In this document: in pieces, positions 1 through 10,925 of the stretch
How the letters are laid out: each line of letters starts with the position of its first letter
Numbering within the stretch: position 1 is the first letter of the stretch
Assembly (NCBI GenBank): GCA_026419775.2
Contig: JAOPGA020000617.1
Location: 1 to 64,000, forward strand
Length of the DNA: 64,000 nt
Direction: 5' to 3'
Source: Acrasis kona
Taxonomy: Eukaryota; Heterolobosea; Eutetramitea; Acrasida; Acrasidae
The notes under the pieces: generated by a model
What the model was told of the DNA's origin: nothing
Databases searched by the model: none
The model's input: only the letters and a program-made list of their open reading frames with translations
Made by a program: the position numbers and the translations under genes

Positions 1-303
1 AGATGGACAAAATTCGGAGGAAGAACAGTTGAGAAGAATAGTGTTTCGCCTTTCGTTGGAGGAATGGAAGTACACGCACATTTCACTGCAGGTCATGCTG
101 ACTTTGGTGTTGAACAGATCAAAACCCAATGGGGTTACATGCTTGACTCTCCTATTGGAACGAACAGTACATTCTGGGAGGGTGTCCTCTTGGATGGTTC
201 ATTCGATAATGGAGCGCCTTTCATGAGCACGGCGCATGGATGGGCTGCTGGACCTACTGCTGCATTAACTTTTTATGTATTGGGTTTATCGGCAAACGAA
301 TGA
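1..303 (+). CDS. Alpha-L-rhamnosidase-like glycoside hydrolase, 3' end (partial)
   Basis: The frame is open from the first base to a TGA at 301-303, giving the last 100 residues of a protein that begins outside the window. The motifs TTFWE-like (STFWEGVLLDG) and HGWAAGPTAALTFYVLGL match the end of the six-hairpin (alpha/alpha)6 domain of GH78-type alpha-L-rhamnosidases and relatives, enzymes that remove terminal rhamnose from glycans. Catalytic residues lie upstream and cannot be checked, so the exact sugar specificity is unknown. The gene converges on the next gene with 39 bp between the stop codons. Confidence 0.7.
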   Translation, partial: RWTKFGGRTVEKNSVSPFVGGMEVHAHFTAGHADFGVEQIKTQWGYMLDSPIGTNSTFWEGVLLDGSFDNGAPFMSTAHGWAAGPTAALTFYVLGLSANE

Positions 304-342
304 AATACAATGTTGGAAAGCATAATTTTTAATCAATACATG

Positions 343-1797
343 TTAGATTTTAAAGAAAATCTTCTTCTTATAGAGGATCAAAGCAAATACTACATTAAAT
401 GCCGAGTCAGTCAAAGCCCACATGAATGCTGCTGTTTTGTTGTTCATCCACGTATAAAATGTCTGATAAGTCCAATTCAATAAATTGTTTTCGCCTCTTC
501 CATAATGAATGTACGCATAACCTCCAGGTCTACCAAAAATATCAAAAAATATATTATCAAAGGCATAAACTGCTATCGAGTTCATACCCAACGCAATAAC
601 GGGAATAAATATCTTCTTCTGGAATTCTGTTTTAGGAACGTCCATTACAACATAACAAAGCGAGAACAACAAACAAGCACTTCCGGCCATCAACAGAACA
701 AAACTCAACGAGTAAAGATTCTTGTTGTATGGAATAATCAAGAAATGCAATAGGATGCTGACCGGTACGAGAATTAATCCAACAACAATCCAATGTAGTA
801 ATCTGTATCTGTGATTTTTAAACCTTGCCAATACATATCCAGCGTATAAACCAATGAAACAACTTGCAGTAGAAGACATTGTGGAAAGTATACCTTCGGG
901 ATCAAAGTTTTTACATTCTGGGCGACAAGTAGGCCATTGGTACATGTGCTTTGGAGTCAAGATGAGCTCATCAATGTATCCAACAGAGTTACATTTTGCA
1001 GAAATTGATCCTCTGCCACAATCAGGAATGTCAGGGGAATACAAGAGAATAATGTATATCAAGTATATGACCAAAGCAACGATCCAAGTAAATGTGTAAC
1101 GTATTAGAATCGAAAATAAGCCTTGCGATCCAATTGTAAACCTTTTGACGTTAGTCGAATGTAATTGTATCATCCTCCTTACCTCAATATATTTTGAAGG
1201 TTATAATTAGATACATTCTCATCAATATATTGTTCAATTTTGTTAACGTCTATGGCAGGTGCAAAGATCATTGTGATAGATACTATAAAGTAGTCGCAAG
1301 CAATTCGTTGCAGGACTCCTGGTATTCTTAATTTTTCTAAATTCCAATCAAAAAGACTGCTTAGAAATAACCCAAGGAAAAATAACTTTAGAGTCCTCTC
1401 CACAACTTTCTTCAACAGTTCTTTTTTTGTGGCTGTGCCCTGTTCTACCATTTTGCTCATTGAAAGGCTGATTGACACCCCAACTATAAACAAAAAGAAT
1501 GGCATGACAAAATCGGCCAAGTGAACTCCATCCCTAAAGTAAGTCGTAAAACAATTGAGTAGACATACCAAGCGGCGTGCTCAATCCAATCCCAAGAGCC
1601 ACCAGCATTATTGACGAAGACCATCAACCATATGGTGAATCCTCTAAATACATCTAAACTACCTTGTGTGAAAACATGCAAAACAAAACTCACCTTACAA
1701 GCCTTTCTTTCTTGGCAGGTTTGTTGATGGTCTCTTGTTCAGTCTGAATCAACACGGTATTGATGGATTTGTTCTCTTCATCTGTTCTGTAATTCAT
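343..1797 (-). CDS. HGSNAT-like membrane acetyltransferase
   Basis: Four exons on the minus strand: 1797-1694, 1658-1569, 1533-1183 and 1141-343, joined by introns of 35, 35 and 41 nt, give 447 aa. The splice joins restore SLDVFRGFTIWLM and then HAAWDGVHLADFVMPFFLFI, the family signature of heparan-alpha-glucosaminide N-acetyltransferase and its bacterial DUF5009/DUF1624 relatives. Several hydrophobic spans follow, as expected for a polytopic membrane enzyme that moves acetyl groups across a lysosomal-type membrane. The N-terminal 35 residues are polar, with no signal peptide. The true substrate in a protist is uncertain, since heparan sulphate may be absent. Confidence 0.85.
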
Positions 1798-1989
1798 TGA
1801 CCGTGTTGGGTTGGCTAATATGTTTGAAATTCAACAAGACAGATGCCAATCAACCACTCGTTCATTGAATAGCAATTTATTATTTCTGACACTGCATCGG
1901 CCAACGCATGGACATATATGCATTTTAGAAACCTATTAAATAAGTAAACGGTGCGCCTTATTTTTATTAAAGTTTATTGTTTATTTCAA

Positions 1990-3083
1990 TCACACCATCC
2001 TTGACTTGTGTATCGCTGATTTACTATCAGTGACAGTAATCTCTTTAAAGTTCTTCTGACCTTCCTCCCACACCCTTGCAAAGCAGTTCTTCATTTTATC
2101 TGCTTCAATTGTGTAAACATGGTGCCTTCCAACAGGGTTTTTCGCACCACTGCGGTAAGTACTGCTGCCATTGTCAATGTTTATGGTTTTTTTATTGGTA
2201 AAAGGATTGCCCCTATAAGGTTGATGGGTGTGACCCATTCAAAATCAAGATCAACGTCATGATCCGAACAAAAATCATCGATTAGCTTCTTGTCATGTTG
2301 GGACATTCCATGAAGACTTTCTGACCAAGATTCTTTATGTCTTACAATAGGTGGATGGTGCATTAAGATAATTTTATACATTGTGGCTACACCTTGGGTG
2401 TGTAAATGTTGTTGAGCTTGGTCAAGAATATCAGAAGCATCTTTTAATTGTGTTCCGCCAAACGTACCTGCTGCTACAAATGGTTTTGTTGGAACACCAG
2501 TACACAAACTTAATACAATGACATTAGTGGTCTTGCATTGGGTTTGAATTATTTTGATGGCCGGGAATCGACCGTGTAATGAACAAGTTTCCGAATGTTT
2601 GTAATACCCTAACGTATCACCAAAATATTTGCCAAACAGGTCCAAATCAACGCTAGTTGGGGTATAGGCGTCGTGATTGCCTGGGATGGCGGTGCAATAC
2701 CGCCACACCTCACTCTTATCATTGTTGGGAATTGCATCCAAATAATTCTCATTTAAAAGATCTCTAACTCTTTGAAATTCATCATTTAATGATATATTTG
2801 TAATGTCTCCTGTTATGAGTAGATGATCAAAGTCATGTTTAATAATGTCCTTTAGACCTTTTGTGAACAAATCAGGGTGGTAAGAATTTGGCCCTCTATT
2901 GAATGCAACGTTTAAATATCCTTGAGCTTGCTTCATGTCTCTCCATTTGTTATTAGTTAGGATACTACCTAACGTGATGGGATTGGTGAAATATTGTGGC
3001 TGCCATATGTGAATATCGCTCATATGAACGAGCGAAATTGCCCTGCGATCAGCATTCTTTATAACGTGAACAAAATTCTTCAT
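1990..3083 (-). CDS. Calcineurin-like metallophosphoesterase, frame broken
   Basis: The N-terminal 290 residues carry the metallophosphoesterase motifs in order: HMSDIHIW (D-x-H), LLITGDITN (GD), AIPGNHDAY (GNHD) and ILMHHPP (H). The final metal motif, GHTHQPYRGN, is present but in the next frame: after DLDF (about 2241) the reading frame must shift, as if one base were missing at about 2237-2240. No intron explains it, because there is no AG acceptor there. The second frame continues to a TGA at 1990. Either the assembly has lost one base or the copy is a young pseudogene. All metal ligands are otherwise intact. Substrate is unknown. It is divergent from the next gene with only 30 bp between start codons. 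Confidence 0.75.
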
Positions 3084-3113
3084 CGGTTGATTAATTTTTT
3101 GTAATTACCAACA

Positions 3114-3500
3114 ATGCTTCCTCCTGTTTTCTTCATGATTGCGGCAGCATTTACCTGGGGAGTAACCAATCCCTTTTTGAAAAAAGCAAGCACGGAATCA
3201 CTAAATCAACCCAAAGGCGAAAAACCGAAAACATTTATGCAGAACTTGTATCAACTATTTACTTCATGGAAATACATCCTTACTCAATTGATAAATTGGA
3301 GCGGTTCTGTATTATTTATGTTTGCTTTGGGAGCAACAGACATCACTACTGCAGTTCCAGTTACCAATAGTTTAACATTTGTCATAACTGAACTAACGGA
3401 CACGTGGGTTTTAAAGTCTCAGGAAAGAAAAAACAAAACAAGTCTCTACATAGGTATTGCGCTGGTTCTTACAGGTATTGCTATTTGTCAAAAAGCATAA
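3114..3500 (+). CDS. TMEM234 family membrane protein
   Basis: A 128-aa single-exon gene starting at the first ATG. It has four hydrophobic spans and the family signature AVPVTNSLTFVITELTD, typical of TMEM234/UPF0546 proteins, which have a small EamA/SMR-like transporter fold. The length fits the family (about 120-165 aa). No transported substrate is established for the family. The start lies 30 bp from the start of the divergent phosphoesterase gene, so the two must share a very short bidirectional promoter. Confidence 0.8.
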   Translation: MLPPVFFMIAAAFTWGVTNPFLKKASTESLNQPKGEKPKTFMQNLYQLFTSWKYILTQLINWSGSVLFMFALGATDITTAVPVTNSLTFVITELTDTWVLKSQERKNKTSLYIGIALVLTGIAICQKA

Positions 3501-3696
3501 TAAAACAATGAAATTGTCAAGATTTATTTGACCTCATCTAAAAGATCGTTATTGTCCAAAAGTGATGAACTATATCAATTGCTATTGTAACATGTAATTG
3601 TCTAAATTAAAAACTTTTATTACAAGCACCATGCGTGCACTTCACATAAAAACTGCTTCCCGACATCAAGTTTCGCTTTATGAAAGCTTACTGTCT
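3501..3696. other. Convergent intergenic gap
   Basis: 196 bp between the stops of the TMEM234 gene and the YrhK-type gene. AT-rich, with AATAAAA-like and TTTATT motifs for both 3' ends. An antisense frame at 3620-3910 overlaps the downstream gene and looks like a shadow. Confidence 0.5.
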
Positions 3697-4455
3697 CTAC
3701 ATTATCAGGAGTTGAAGTGAGCCCGTGATGAAGAATGTACTTCCTATTATCCAGAAAATTGCACCGTGGATTTGATACTTGAAAAGGAAGAGGAAACCCC
3801 CAATAAAGTAACCCAAACCACCAATTAAAAATTGTATGTGGAACAACCGGGTTAATAAGATAACTCTGGGAGGGTTGTGTGAAGGGTAGAAGGTTCTGTA
3901 AATTGCCCAAAGATTGCTAAGGCAGGTCATGGTTGAGGCGATACGATAGGTCCAGTTACCAAGTAGTAATTGGTTAAAAGTTGGCCAGTATGCCACAGAG
4001 CCAACAATAAACAGTATTCCGTTGAAAACACTGATTGTACTTCTTGTCATACTCACAGCGTGATTTTCCAAATAATAACTTGCAGGAAGTTGCAGTGGTA
4101 CTACTCTTGTTTCCTCCTCCATGTAAGTGAGTTCTCCATTACAACTTCCATCTGTCGATACTTCTGCTCCTGCTATGGGAGATGCAGGTGAGACGACTTT
4201 TGGTTTGACTGGAGTGGCAACAGCAGGAATCACCGGCAAGTTAAAAGTCTTCAAGAGGTTGTAGTTGGTCCACCAGTCATACGTCGCAGGTAAAAAGAAC
4301 AGGAACGATCCAACTATGAACAGTGCTATCGCGAATCCATAAGTGACTGGGTCTGCCGTGAACCGTGGGAAAAAGAGTATCGAACCAACGAGGAAAGCCA
4401 CGCTCCCCACTATATAACTAGCTGCCAGCAATATTGACTTCCATGATTTAATCAT
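3697..4455 (-). CDS. YrhK-domain multi-span membrane protein
   Basis: A 252-aa single-exon gene. The first true ATG is at 4455; the frame extends two codons upstream only with a TTG. The protein repeats a hydrophobic pattern of the type h-VGS-hhF: IVGSVAFLVGSILFF, FIVGSFLFFLPA, LFIVGSVAYWPTF and WIIGSTFFITGSLQ. This is the signature of the YrhK-like domain, mostly known from bacteria and some protists and fungi and of unknown function. A polar loop of about 60 residues separates the first pair of spans from the rest. There is no enzymatic motif. Confidence 0.6.
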   Translation of the reverse strand: MIKSWKSILLAASYIVGSVAFLVGSILFFPRFTADPVTYGFAIALFIVGSFLFFLPATYDWWTNYNLLKTFNLPVIPAVATPVKPKVVSPASPIAGAEVSTDGSCNGELTYMEEETRVVPLQLPASYYLENHAVSMTRSTISVFNGILFIVGSVAYWPTFNQLLLGNWTYRIASTMTCLSNLWAIYRTFYPSHNPPRVILLTRLFHIQFLIGGLGYFIGGFLFLFKYQIHGAIFWIIGSTFFITGSLQLLIM

Positions 4456-4717
4456 TTGCAAAATGCTTTGATGGTTGAGCGTATGAAAACCATAAGGATT
4501 TTATACAAAAGTACGTTTATACCGTTGAGGATACCCGACATTGTAAATCAATAGTTGACACTTTTTTTAGTCAAAAACCTAACAAAACAATAATTACCAA
4601 ATTTGTTAATTACACCTCATGCCTCCGCGATACGTGTGAACGGTCCAATTCCAAAAGTCCGCATCGGCATCAAATACACGCAGAAAGAATCATGAAATAA
4701 TTCACAAACAAGTTGAC

Positions 4718-6324
4718 TCAATTCAGTTTATTCATGTCGTCAATCTTCAATTCATTGCTAATCGATCTCTTCAAGCACAACATCCACGACTGCATCACCG
4801 GTATCACGTTCATCGTGTGCACCTGACCATCGCCATAAAACAACTTCCTGGCACGCACAAAAATAAAATTCAACTCATCTCCTTCGCTGCTCTCGAAATT
4901 AATCTTGGACGGAACAATCTTGGATGGATCGTTTTCATGCGATTGGTCAATGTGTATGATTAGAGATGGCACATGCATAATCTTTGATTCTATATTACAC
5001 TTCATCTTCAAAAAGGACCGGTCGTGGTTGTTGATGGTTAAATGTATGGTTGGAGTGATCAGGACTTCTTGTACCGAGAATGAAGATAAATGTTGCGAAA
5101 ATGTTTTTTCCATCTCGTCCAATTCCATTCTCGACGGTTCGTGTGTTCTTCTCTTTTTGAAAATGATGGTGGCGATGGGATAAATGCTATCGCTTTGGAT
5201 CACGTTGAGCTGCTCTACTTTTCGTTTCGTTGGTTTGGCGCGGGAATGATTTGTGTTCATTGTACTAAACTCCGAAAAGAATGTTTCGCATTCTTGATTC
5301 TGCGTGAACATGTGATCGACGCGATGGATGCTGGATTGTAATTCGTTTGGATTGTCCTTGACCATCTTGCCCAGTGCTGATATGAATTGTTCCACAAAGT
5401 TTGGACTCACGTCATAGCTGATCACCTTGTTCTCTACTGGTCTTGGTTGATCCACTTGTATGGGTTGAGTGGGAGCTGGAGAATTGGATTGAGCAGGAGA
5501 TGGTAGTGCATTGTTTCTGTTTTGATGTTGAATGTTTTGTTGATTATTAAAAGTAGTGGGTTGGTTATTGAATTGAACTTGTACTGGTTGATTGTTGATT
5601 GGTTTGTTTTGTTGTGTGGGTTGGTTGTTGGGTTGTGTGGAAGTGGTTTGAATGGGTTGTTGTTGTTGTTGTTGTTGTTGTGTATTGGGTTGGATGGGCT
5701 GCTGATTGTTCATCTGTTGTGTTCTTGCAGCAATCTAATCATGTATTAAATACAAGTATTAAGGAAACTTACCTGTGAGACCTTGGCTTCAATGTTCTTC
5801 AAAGTGTTCAGGTCCATTAAAGTTGGTTGATAGTTTTGTATGTTCCCAATAAGTACGTCATAGATCACTTTAAACCTGTTGATTATGCTATCGTACTTCT
5901 GCAAGTCTTCTGGTTTGTACGAAGATCTCCTTGAAACCATGTCGTTGATGTAACTCTTGACGTGTAGAACGTGCGATCTTAACCTGAGGTGCTCAATGAT
6001 CTCATAAAACTGTTTTGCGTGGTCAGTGTTTTGATCTGTTGGTTGTCTGTTGTTTGGTTGAGGAGGTGCAGTTGGTGGAACCGGTTGTGATGACAATTTT
6101 TTTGCAATGCTTTCTTGAAGTTTCATGATGAGTTCGATAAATTGTTCCTTTGACTCTGCTTGCTTAAAGAATTCCATTACTCTCATGTTTACGTTACTTA
6201 TTAGTTTCTGTATACGTTGTTCATCCCATTTACCATAGGCATACTGCCGCACGGTCATGTTAAGGTTGTTAATTAAGCCTGTATGTTCTTCCTTGGTCAT
6301 TAAGGTCCTCCATTCTTTGCTCAT
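4718..6324 (-). CDS. Mediator tail subunit MED15-like (KIX plus poly-Q)
   Basis: Two exons, 6324-5773 and 5734-4718, with a 38-nt intron, give 522 aa. The start is the ATG at 6324; an upstream TTG in frame is not used. The N-terminus, KEWRTLMTKEEHTGLINNL and the following helices, has the pattern of a KIX domain as in MED15/ARC105. The middle is rich in Gln, Asn and Pro, including a run of eight or more Gln. The C-terminal 200 residues carry a predicted nuclear basic stretch (KPTKRKVE) and end in a conserved-looking block with FVRARKLFYGDG. MED15 links activators to RNA polymerase II. The match is on architecture and the KIX pattern, so a different KIX protein is possible. Confidence 0.6.
5655..5681 (+). 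repeat. (TTG)n microsatellite coding for poly-Gln
   Basis: About nine TTG units on the plus strand, read as CAA (Gln) in the minus-strand MED15-like gene. Shorter TTG-rich tracts flank it. Confidence 0.9.
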
Positions 6325-6492
6325 TAGGTTGACTGACAACTTTTACATATATTTTTCGAAACAGAACTATTTATATGTTGATGCTTTATCATGATAATGA
6401 TTTGTGGCTTCGTAACAAGATTGTGCAACCATGAGGTGATCACTCTGCATAAGATGAATCTAATATCCATTCAAAACTGCTAGTTGTTTGTA

Positions 6493-7527
6493 ATGCAAAT
6501 GGGTAAAAAATCTAGGAGGAAATTGGTTGGGATAGAAACAATCACAGGTTATAATTCTTTTTTAAGATGTGCCGTATCGACGACCAAAGGACATCGAGAA
6601 TATCAGGTACAAATTCCTCAATAACAACTCCTTAATGTCTAGGAGGATAGATTTGTTTGCAACCCACAAGCAACAATTGCCGAGTTTGATAGCGGTGACA
6701 CTGGTAGTGCATTCTTTGGCGTATTTGATGGCCATGGAGGTTACCATTGTGCTTCCTTTTTATCGGATACCATCGAATCTGTATTATCAAAAAACACAAG
6801 CACTGACCAACAAATTAAAAATACATTTCAATTACTAGATAAACAATTTCAACGTCATCAAATCCAGAGACTTGGCACAAGTAATATAACAGAAGATCAA
6901 GATTGCGGATCAACGGCTTGCTGCATGTTTATAACAAAAAATAAACTCTCCAATCGATGCGATATTACTGCCTGCAACACAGGTGATTCTCGTTTCGCAA
7001 TATTCGACTGCGACGCGCCAAAGGACGACAACGATAAACCAACAATCATAACATCCATCGATCACAAATGCACTACACCAAGTGAAAAAGCACGCATCGA
7101 AAAAGCAGGAGGATTCGTGGACCAAAATGGAAGGTTAAATTCCATCCTTGCAATGTCAAGAGCTTTTGGTGACTTTGCACTAAAGAACAATTCCACTCAT
7201 GTGAATGAACAATTACTTACATGCGACCCAGACATTACGAGAACATCAATACACATTAATGATAAATGTTCAACGATGCTCATTAATGAAAAATTCAAAT
7301 TCATCGTCATTGCTTCCGATGGATTATGGGATGTGATGAGCACTCACGAATGCGAGAGATTTGTTGTGGAGGGATTAGAGGATCAATTACAACAGGGTAA
7401 ATCGATACAGGAGTGTGACCTAGAGACCATCACCAGCGTGATGGTAAGAGACGCCGTGTACAACAAGAAATCCATCATTGACAATGTCACCGTCATATTG
7501 ATCCTATTACATCAAATAAAAAGTTGA
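6493..7527 (+). CDS. PP2C-family protein phosphatase
   Basis: Two exons, 6493-6606 and 6643-7527, with a 36-nt intron, give 332 aa. The intron join restores HREYQEDRF, the first PP2C metal motif. The other motifs follow in order: FGVFDGHGG, DCGSTACCMF, ACNTGDSRF, ASDGLWDVMS and IDNVTVILI. All acidic residues that bind the two Mg/Mn ions are present, so an active Ser/Thr phosphatase is expected. A second ATG two codons in gives Met-Gly-Lys-Lys, a possible but weak N-myristoylation start. Its start is 168 bp from the divergent MED15-like start. Confidence 0.92.
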
Positions 7528-7679
7528 AAATTACCGTTACTAAGGGGTACTTTGTTTTTGAAAAGACACTTGGTCTTTCGTCTATAAAAGGAGAATTGAA
7601 ATCTATTAATATTTACCATTTAAGTACTCATGTTTTTAATTGTAAATTCGACGAGAATAGTCGTCTACAGTACAAGAAA

Positions 7680-8620
7680 ATGAATACTCCGTCACCCTTC
7701 TCTATCGATTATCATGTCGCTGACCCACCTGTTCACCAAGCACAAATGTAAGATTATCGAGTAATAACCTTTGACGAATTTTTAGGCAGGAGGTCGATAG
7801 GTCAATGAAGATTGTCATGGCCACCATTAATGACATCAACGACAAGATACAGTTTTTAAAGCTTGATAACAAAATGAACGCTGTAGAAAAGAATCAGCTA
7901 TTAACAGTATGAAATACATTTATGTAAAATGTTTACATTGTTTAGAAATACGTCAACATGGTGGAAAAGCTAAAGCTACAATGTGACACAATCGTACCTG
8001 ATGACAAACCAAATAATAACATTGCCATCGAAGTACACAATCATTTCGAAGGTGGGCAACTTAAAAGATCAACATCTATGAGGACATCTAAAGTGGTAAA
8101 AGCTGTACCAGTTGATTTGTCTTCGATTCTAACTGATGTTAACGACGACGAATATGAAGTGATACCTGGCACACCCCACACAGCTCGAGGCTATGAACAC
8201 AAGAGCACCCACTCTCCAACCATTCATTACCACACCCACGTCCACGTCCATGCGAGCCCTCCTTCACCAAGTCAAATACAAGTCCCAAGCCTCAAACGAT
8301 CTGAATCGCCAAAGCGAAGGTCATCGGTCAACGAAGTCAGCGTCCTGTCCAAAAAGCACTCGTTCCTACAAAGTGCCAAACAAGTTTTATCCAACAGAGG
8401 AAGCATCGAAGTAAGATTGATGGCATTGGGCAGAAAGGAATCCTTCAAGTACAAGCCAAAACAAGAAAAGAAATTCGACACCATCGACGAAGAAATACAA
8501 TATTTAAGAAAGAGACTTTACACCCTCAGACAGATCAAAAGCACCAATGAATCGGTAACTGATGAAATTGACGAACTTTCATCACGGCTAAAGGGATTAA
8601 GCGCCATCAAAAAGATTTGA
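7680..8620 (+). CDS. Unrecognised His-rich coiled-coil protein
   Basis: Three exons, 7680-7747, 7786-7906 and 7946-8620, with introns of 38 and 39 nt, give 287 aa in one frame. No known domain is recognised. Residues about 30-75 form an amphipathic helix. The middle has an alternating histidine block, IHYHTHVHVHA, in a Ser/Pro-rich stretch. The last 50 residues are a heptad-rich helix (EEIQYLRKRLYTLRQI). It converges on the SHOCT-like gene, with 80 bp between stops. Function unknown; it may be a scaffold or metal-binding adaptor, but that is a guess. Confidence 0.7.
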
Positions 8621-8700
8621 GCATCAACACCCACTGGGAACCAGCGCATAATTTCATTGGCCAATTGTGTTATCGACATTTACATTTAAAATCAATTTAT

Positions 8701-10233
8701 TCAACAAGCGGCAAATAAAATATTCGACTTTTTCTTGTCAAAATCATCTGGCGTAATCACTCCCTTCTCCTTTAAAACCTTCAAATCATTCAATCTCTTC
8801 ATATCCAGCTCCGATAATTTTTTCGTATTCACATCTGGCGAAGATATGCGCTGCTGCTGTNGAACATTCTCAATCACAACGACAGGCGACGCGCTCTTTG
8901 ATTGTTCAATGTTAATGCACTGTCTTCCATCGTCCATGCAAATCACAAAAAAGGTGCCCTCGTCGGCAACAAATTCCCTCGTCACATTCTTCTTGACGGC
9001 ATCAATGTGAACTTCGAATTTAATCTTGTTTTCGTCCTTTGGTATTTCGCTCTGAACGTGCACTCTATCGGTCACGCTAACAGGAATCTCCTTGCGTCTT
9101 CTCACTATACAATCGGTGTCATTAAGTACCACTCTGAGTGGTTTCTTACGAGATGCAGGCATGTTATATAAATAAACATCAATCGGCTTTCCATCCTCCA
9201 ATTGGCGTTGGTTAGCCTCCATGTAGATTTGATTCTTCTTTTGTTCGTATTCGGCATCAGTGATCACATTCTTGTGCTTCAAATGTAAGATCTTTGCTAA
9301 TAGTGATTTGTGCTGTTGTGTTAGATTCTTGGGTGGTGGTTGTTGATCGAATGCTGTGATGGTGGTTGCATGGTTGGACGTGCCGGATGAATCTGGTGTC
9401 TTGACGTCGTTGGCGAGTTCCTTGACTGTTCGTGGCGATATGACTTGTTTGAGGATCAATGCTCTCTTTCTTCTGAATTCCTATTTCATTGAGCGAATGT
9501 GAGTGGTGTCATTGTACTTACTTCTTCTGATATGATCTTTTTGTTTCTAAAGTAAATCAATCGTTCTAGTTGGGTTTGAACGGAGGGTGATGTGATGGAT
9601 CGTTTGAGTTTAGTGTCGATGGGGGGAACTAGTGATGATTGTTCGTTGAGTTGACTGTTGAATGTGAACTTGACTATTGTTGGTTCTTGATTATAAGTGA
9701 TTGACCCTAGTGTTGGAATCATGTCTTTGAATGTTGTGGTTTCAATGAGAAATGTGGGAGAGGCAGTAATGGATAATTCTTGAGCTCTTGGATCATTTAT
9801 AATTTGCTGGTGGGATGAGTTGAGTAAGTAATGATCGACAAACCTCAACAAGTGGCGTATTGGTGGAAGTGTCTTCAAATTCAAGTAGCTTTAGTGCTCT
9901 ATCTTTTGCATCTCGTATGTAGTTTGATTGTTCTCTTAATTTTGATACTATTAGTGAGTGAATTGTCAAGTAGAATACAAACGTTTGTCTTCTTCAATCT
10001 TTTTTGATTCTGCTTGGAGTTGACCCATACGAGCATTTAAAACCTGTGTTAGTACCTGAAATTCATTTCTAATTTGGTTGTTTATAAGCGTATGGTGGGA
10101 CTTGATGTCTTTTTGTGCATCTCTGATCTGAGTTTGTGCTTGATCAAACTTTTGAATACAAATTCTTAGTTGCTCCTGTGTACCTTGAAGTAACCGTTAG
10201 GTTGTTTTTCTTGAAGAGGCACTTACTTATCAT
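8701..10233 (-). CDS. Coiled-coil protein with three SHOCT-like hairpins
   Basis: Five exons: 10233-10227, 10183-9983, 9947-9844, 9806-9522 and 9480-8701, with introns of 43, 35, 37 and 41 nt, give 458 aa. The frame closes only with the ATG at 10233; the 7-nt first exon makes the start tentative. An N-terminal coiled coil (about 1-100) is followed by three short helical hairpins of SHOCT type: LIYFRNKKIISEEEFRRKR, LKHKNVITDAEYEQKK and LKEKGVITPDDFDKKK at the C-terminus. SHOCT is an oligomerisation hairpin usually found at bacterial C-termini. One unknown base (n at 8861) sits in a CAG run coding Gln. Function unknown. Confidence 0.7.
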
Positions 10234-10925
10234 TATTAATTTTAAAAGTCATGAAAACGAAAGACCATTTATTTAAACCATCTTCCAAGAGGTTCGCCCA
10301 AGAGATTTATTGATGCATGTTGTCAACGTCAATTTGTTTGATACAAAATTGTAAGAAGCAACCATTGATTCCAACAGAATCCCTCTTATATCTTCGACAA
10401 TATCAACAATCGTAGTGATTGTATCAAAAAGATAACATTTAGAATCCTTATGACAAATTTTTTTATAGAAGATTAATCTTGAATCACATCTTTGAATAAT
10501 CAAGCACCTTGATAGACCAATTATGTAATTCAAATAGTAGGGTCCCTCAAAGCAGAATTTGATGTGTAGAACCAAATCCTTTCCCATGTTCATTTGCTGA
10601 AGTGAATACAAATCTTGACATTAAAAGCTTTGATCGATGTGGTTACATATTATGAGTTTACATCAGCTCCATATTTCTGTAAAATCAGAGAACACTCAAA
10701 AACAATGTTGTCGAAAATGTTAAAGGACGAAGTAGTTCCAGCATAAATGGCATAGCTCTTTCAAAAAATTTCTACAATATATAAAATATTGCTTGAGTCA
10801 AGTCCACGGAGGTTGTGCTCTTCATTATTCCGTTCAAATTTGCGTCCGGTTGCCCTGCTTACAATTTGCCCAATTCACATTCAATTTAACTTTTTCACAT
10901 TCACATACAACCACATAACTGAAGA
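10234..10925. other. 690-bp intergenic region with possible decayed ankyrin fragments
   Basis: This stretch separates the SHOCT-like gene from the Hsp70 gene. On the minus strand, between about 10800 and 10645, one frame reads LILQKYGADVNS just before a stop, the classic end of an ankyrin repeat. Farther along, 10273-10611 is open for 112 codons but has a non-ATG context and no recognised domain. The segment nearest the Hsp70 gene is presumably its promoter. Confidence 0.35.
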
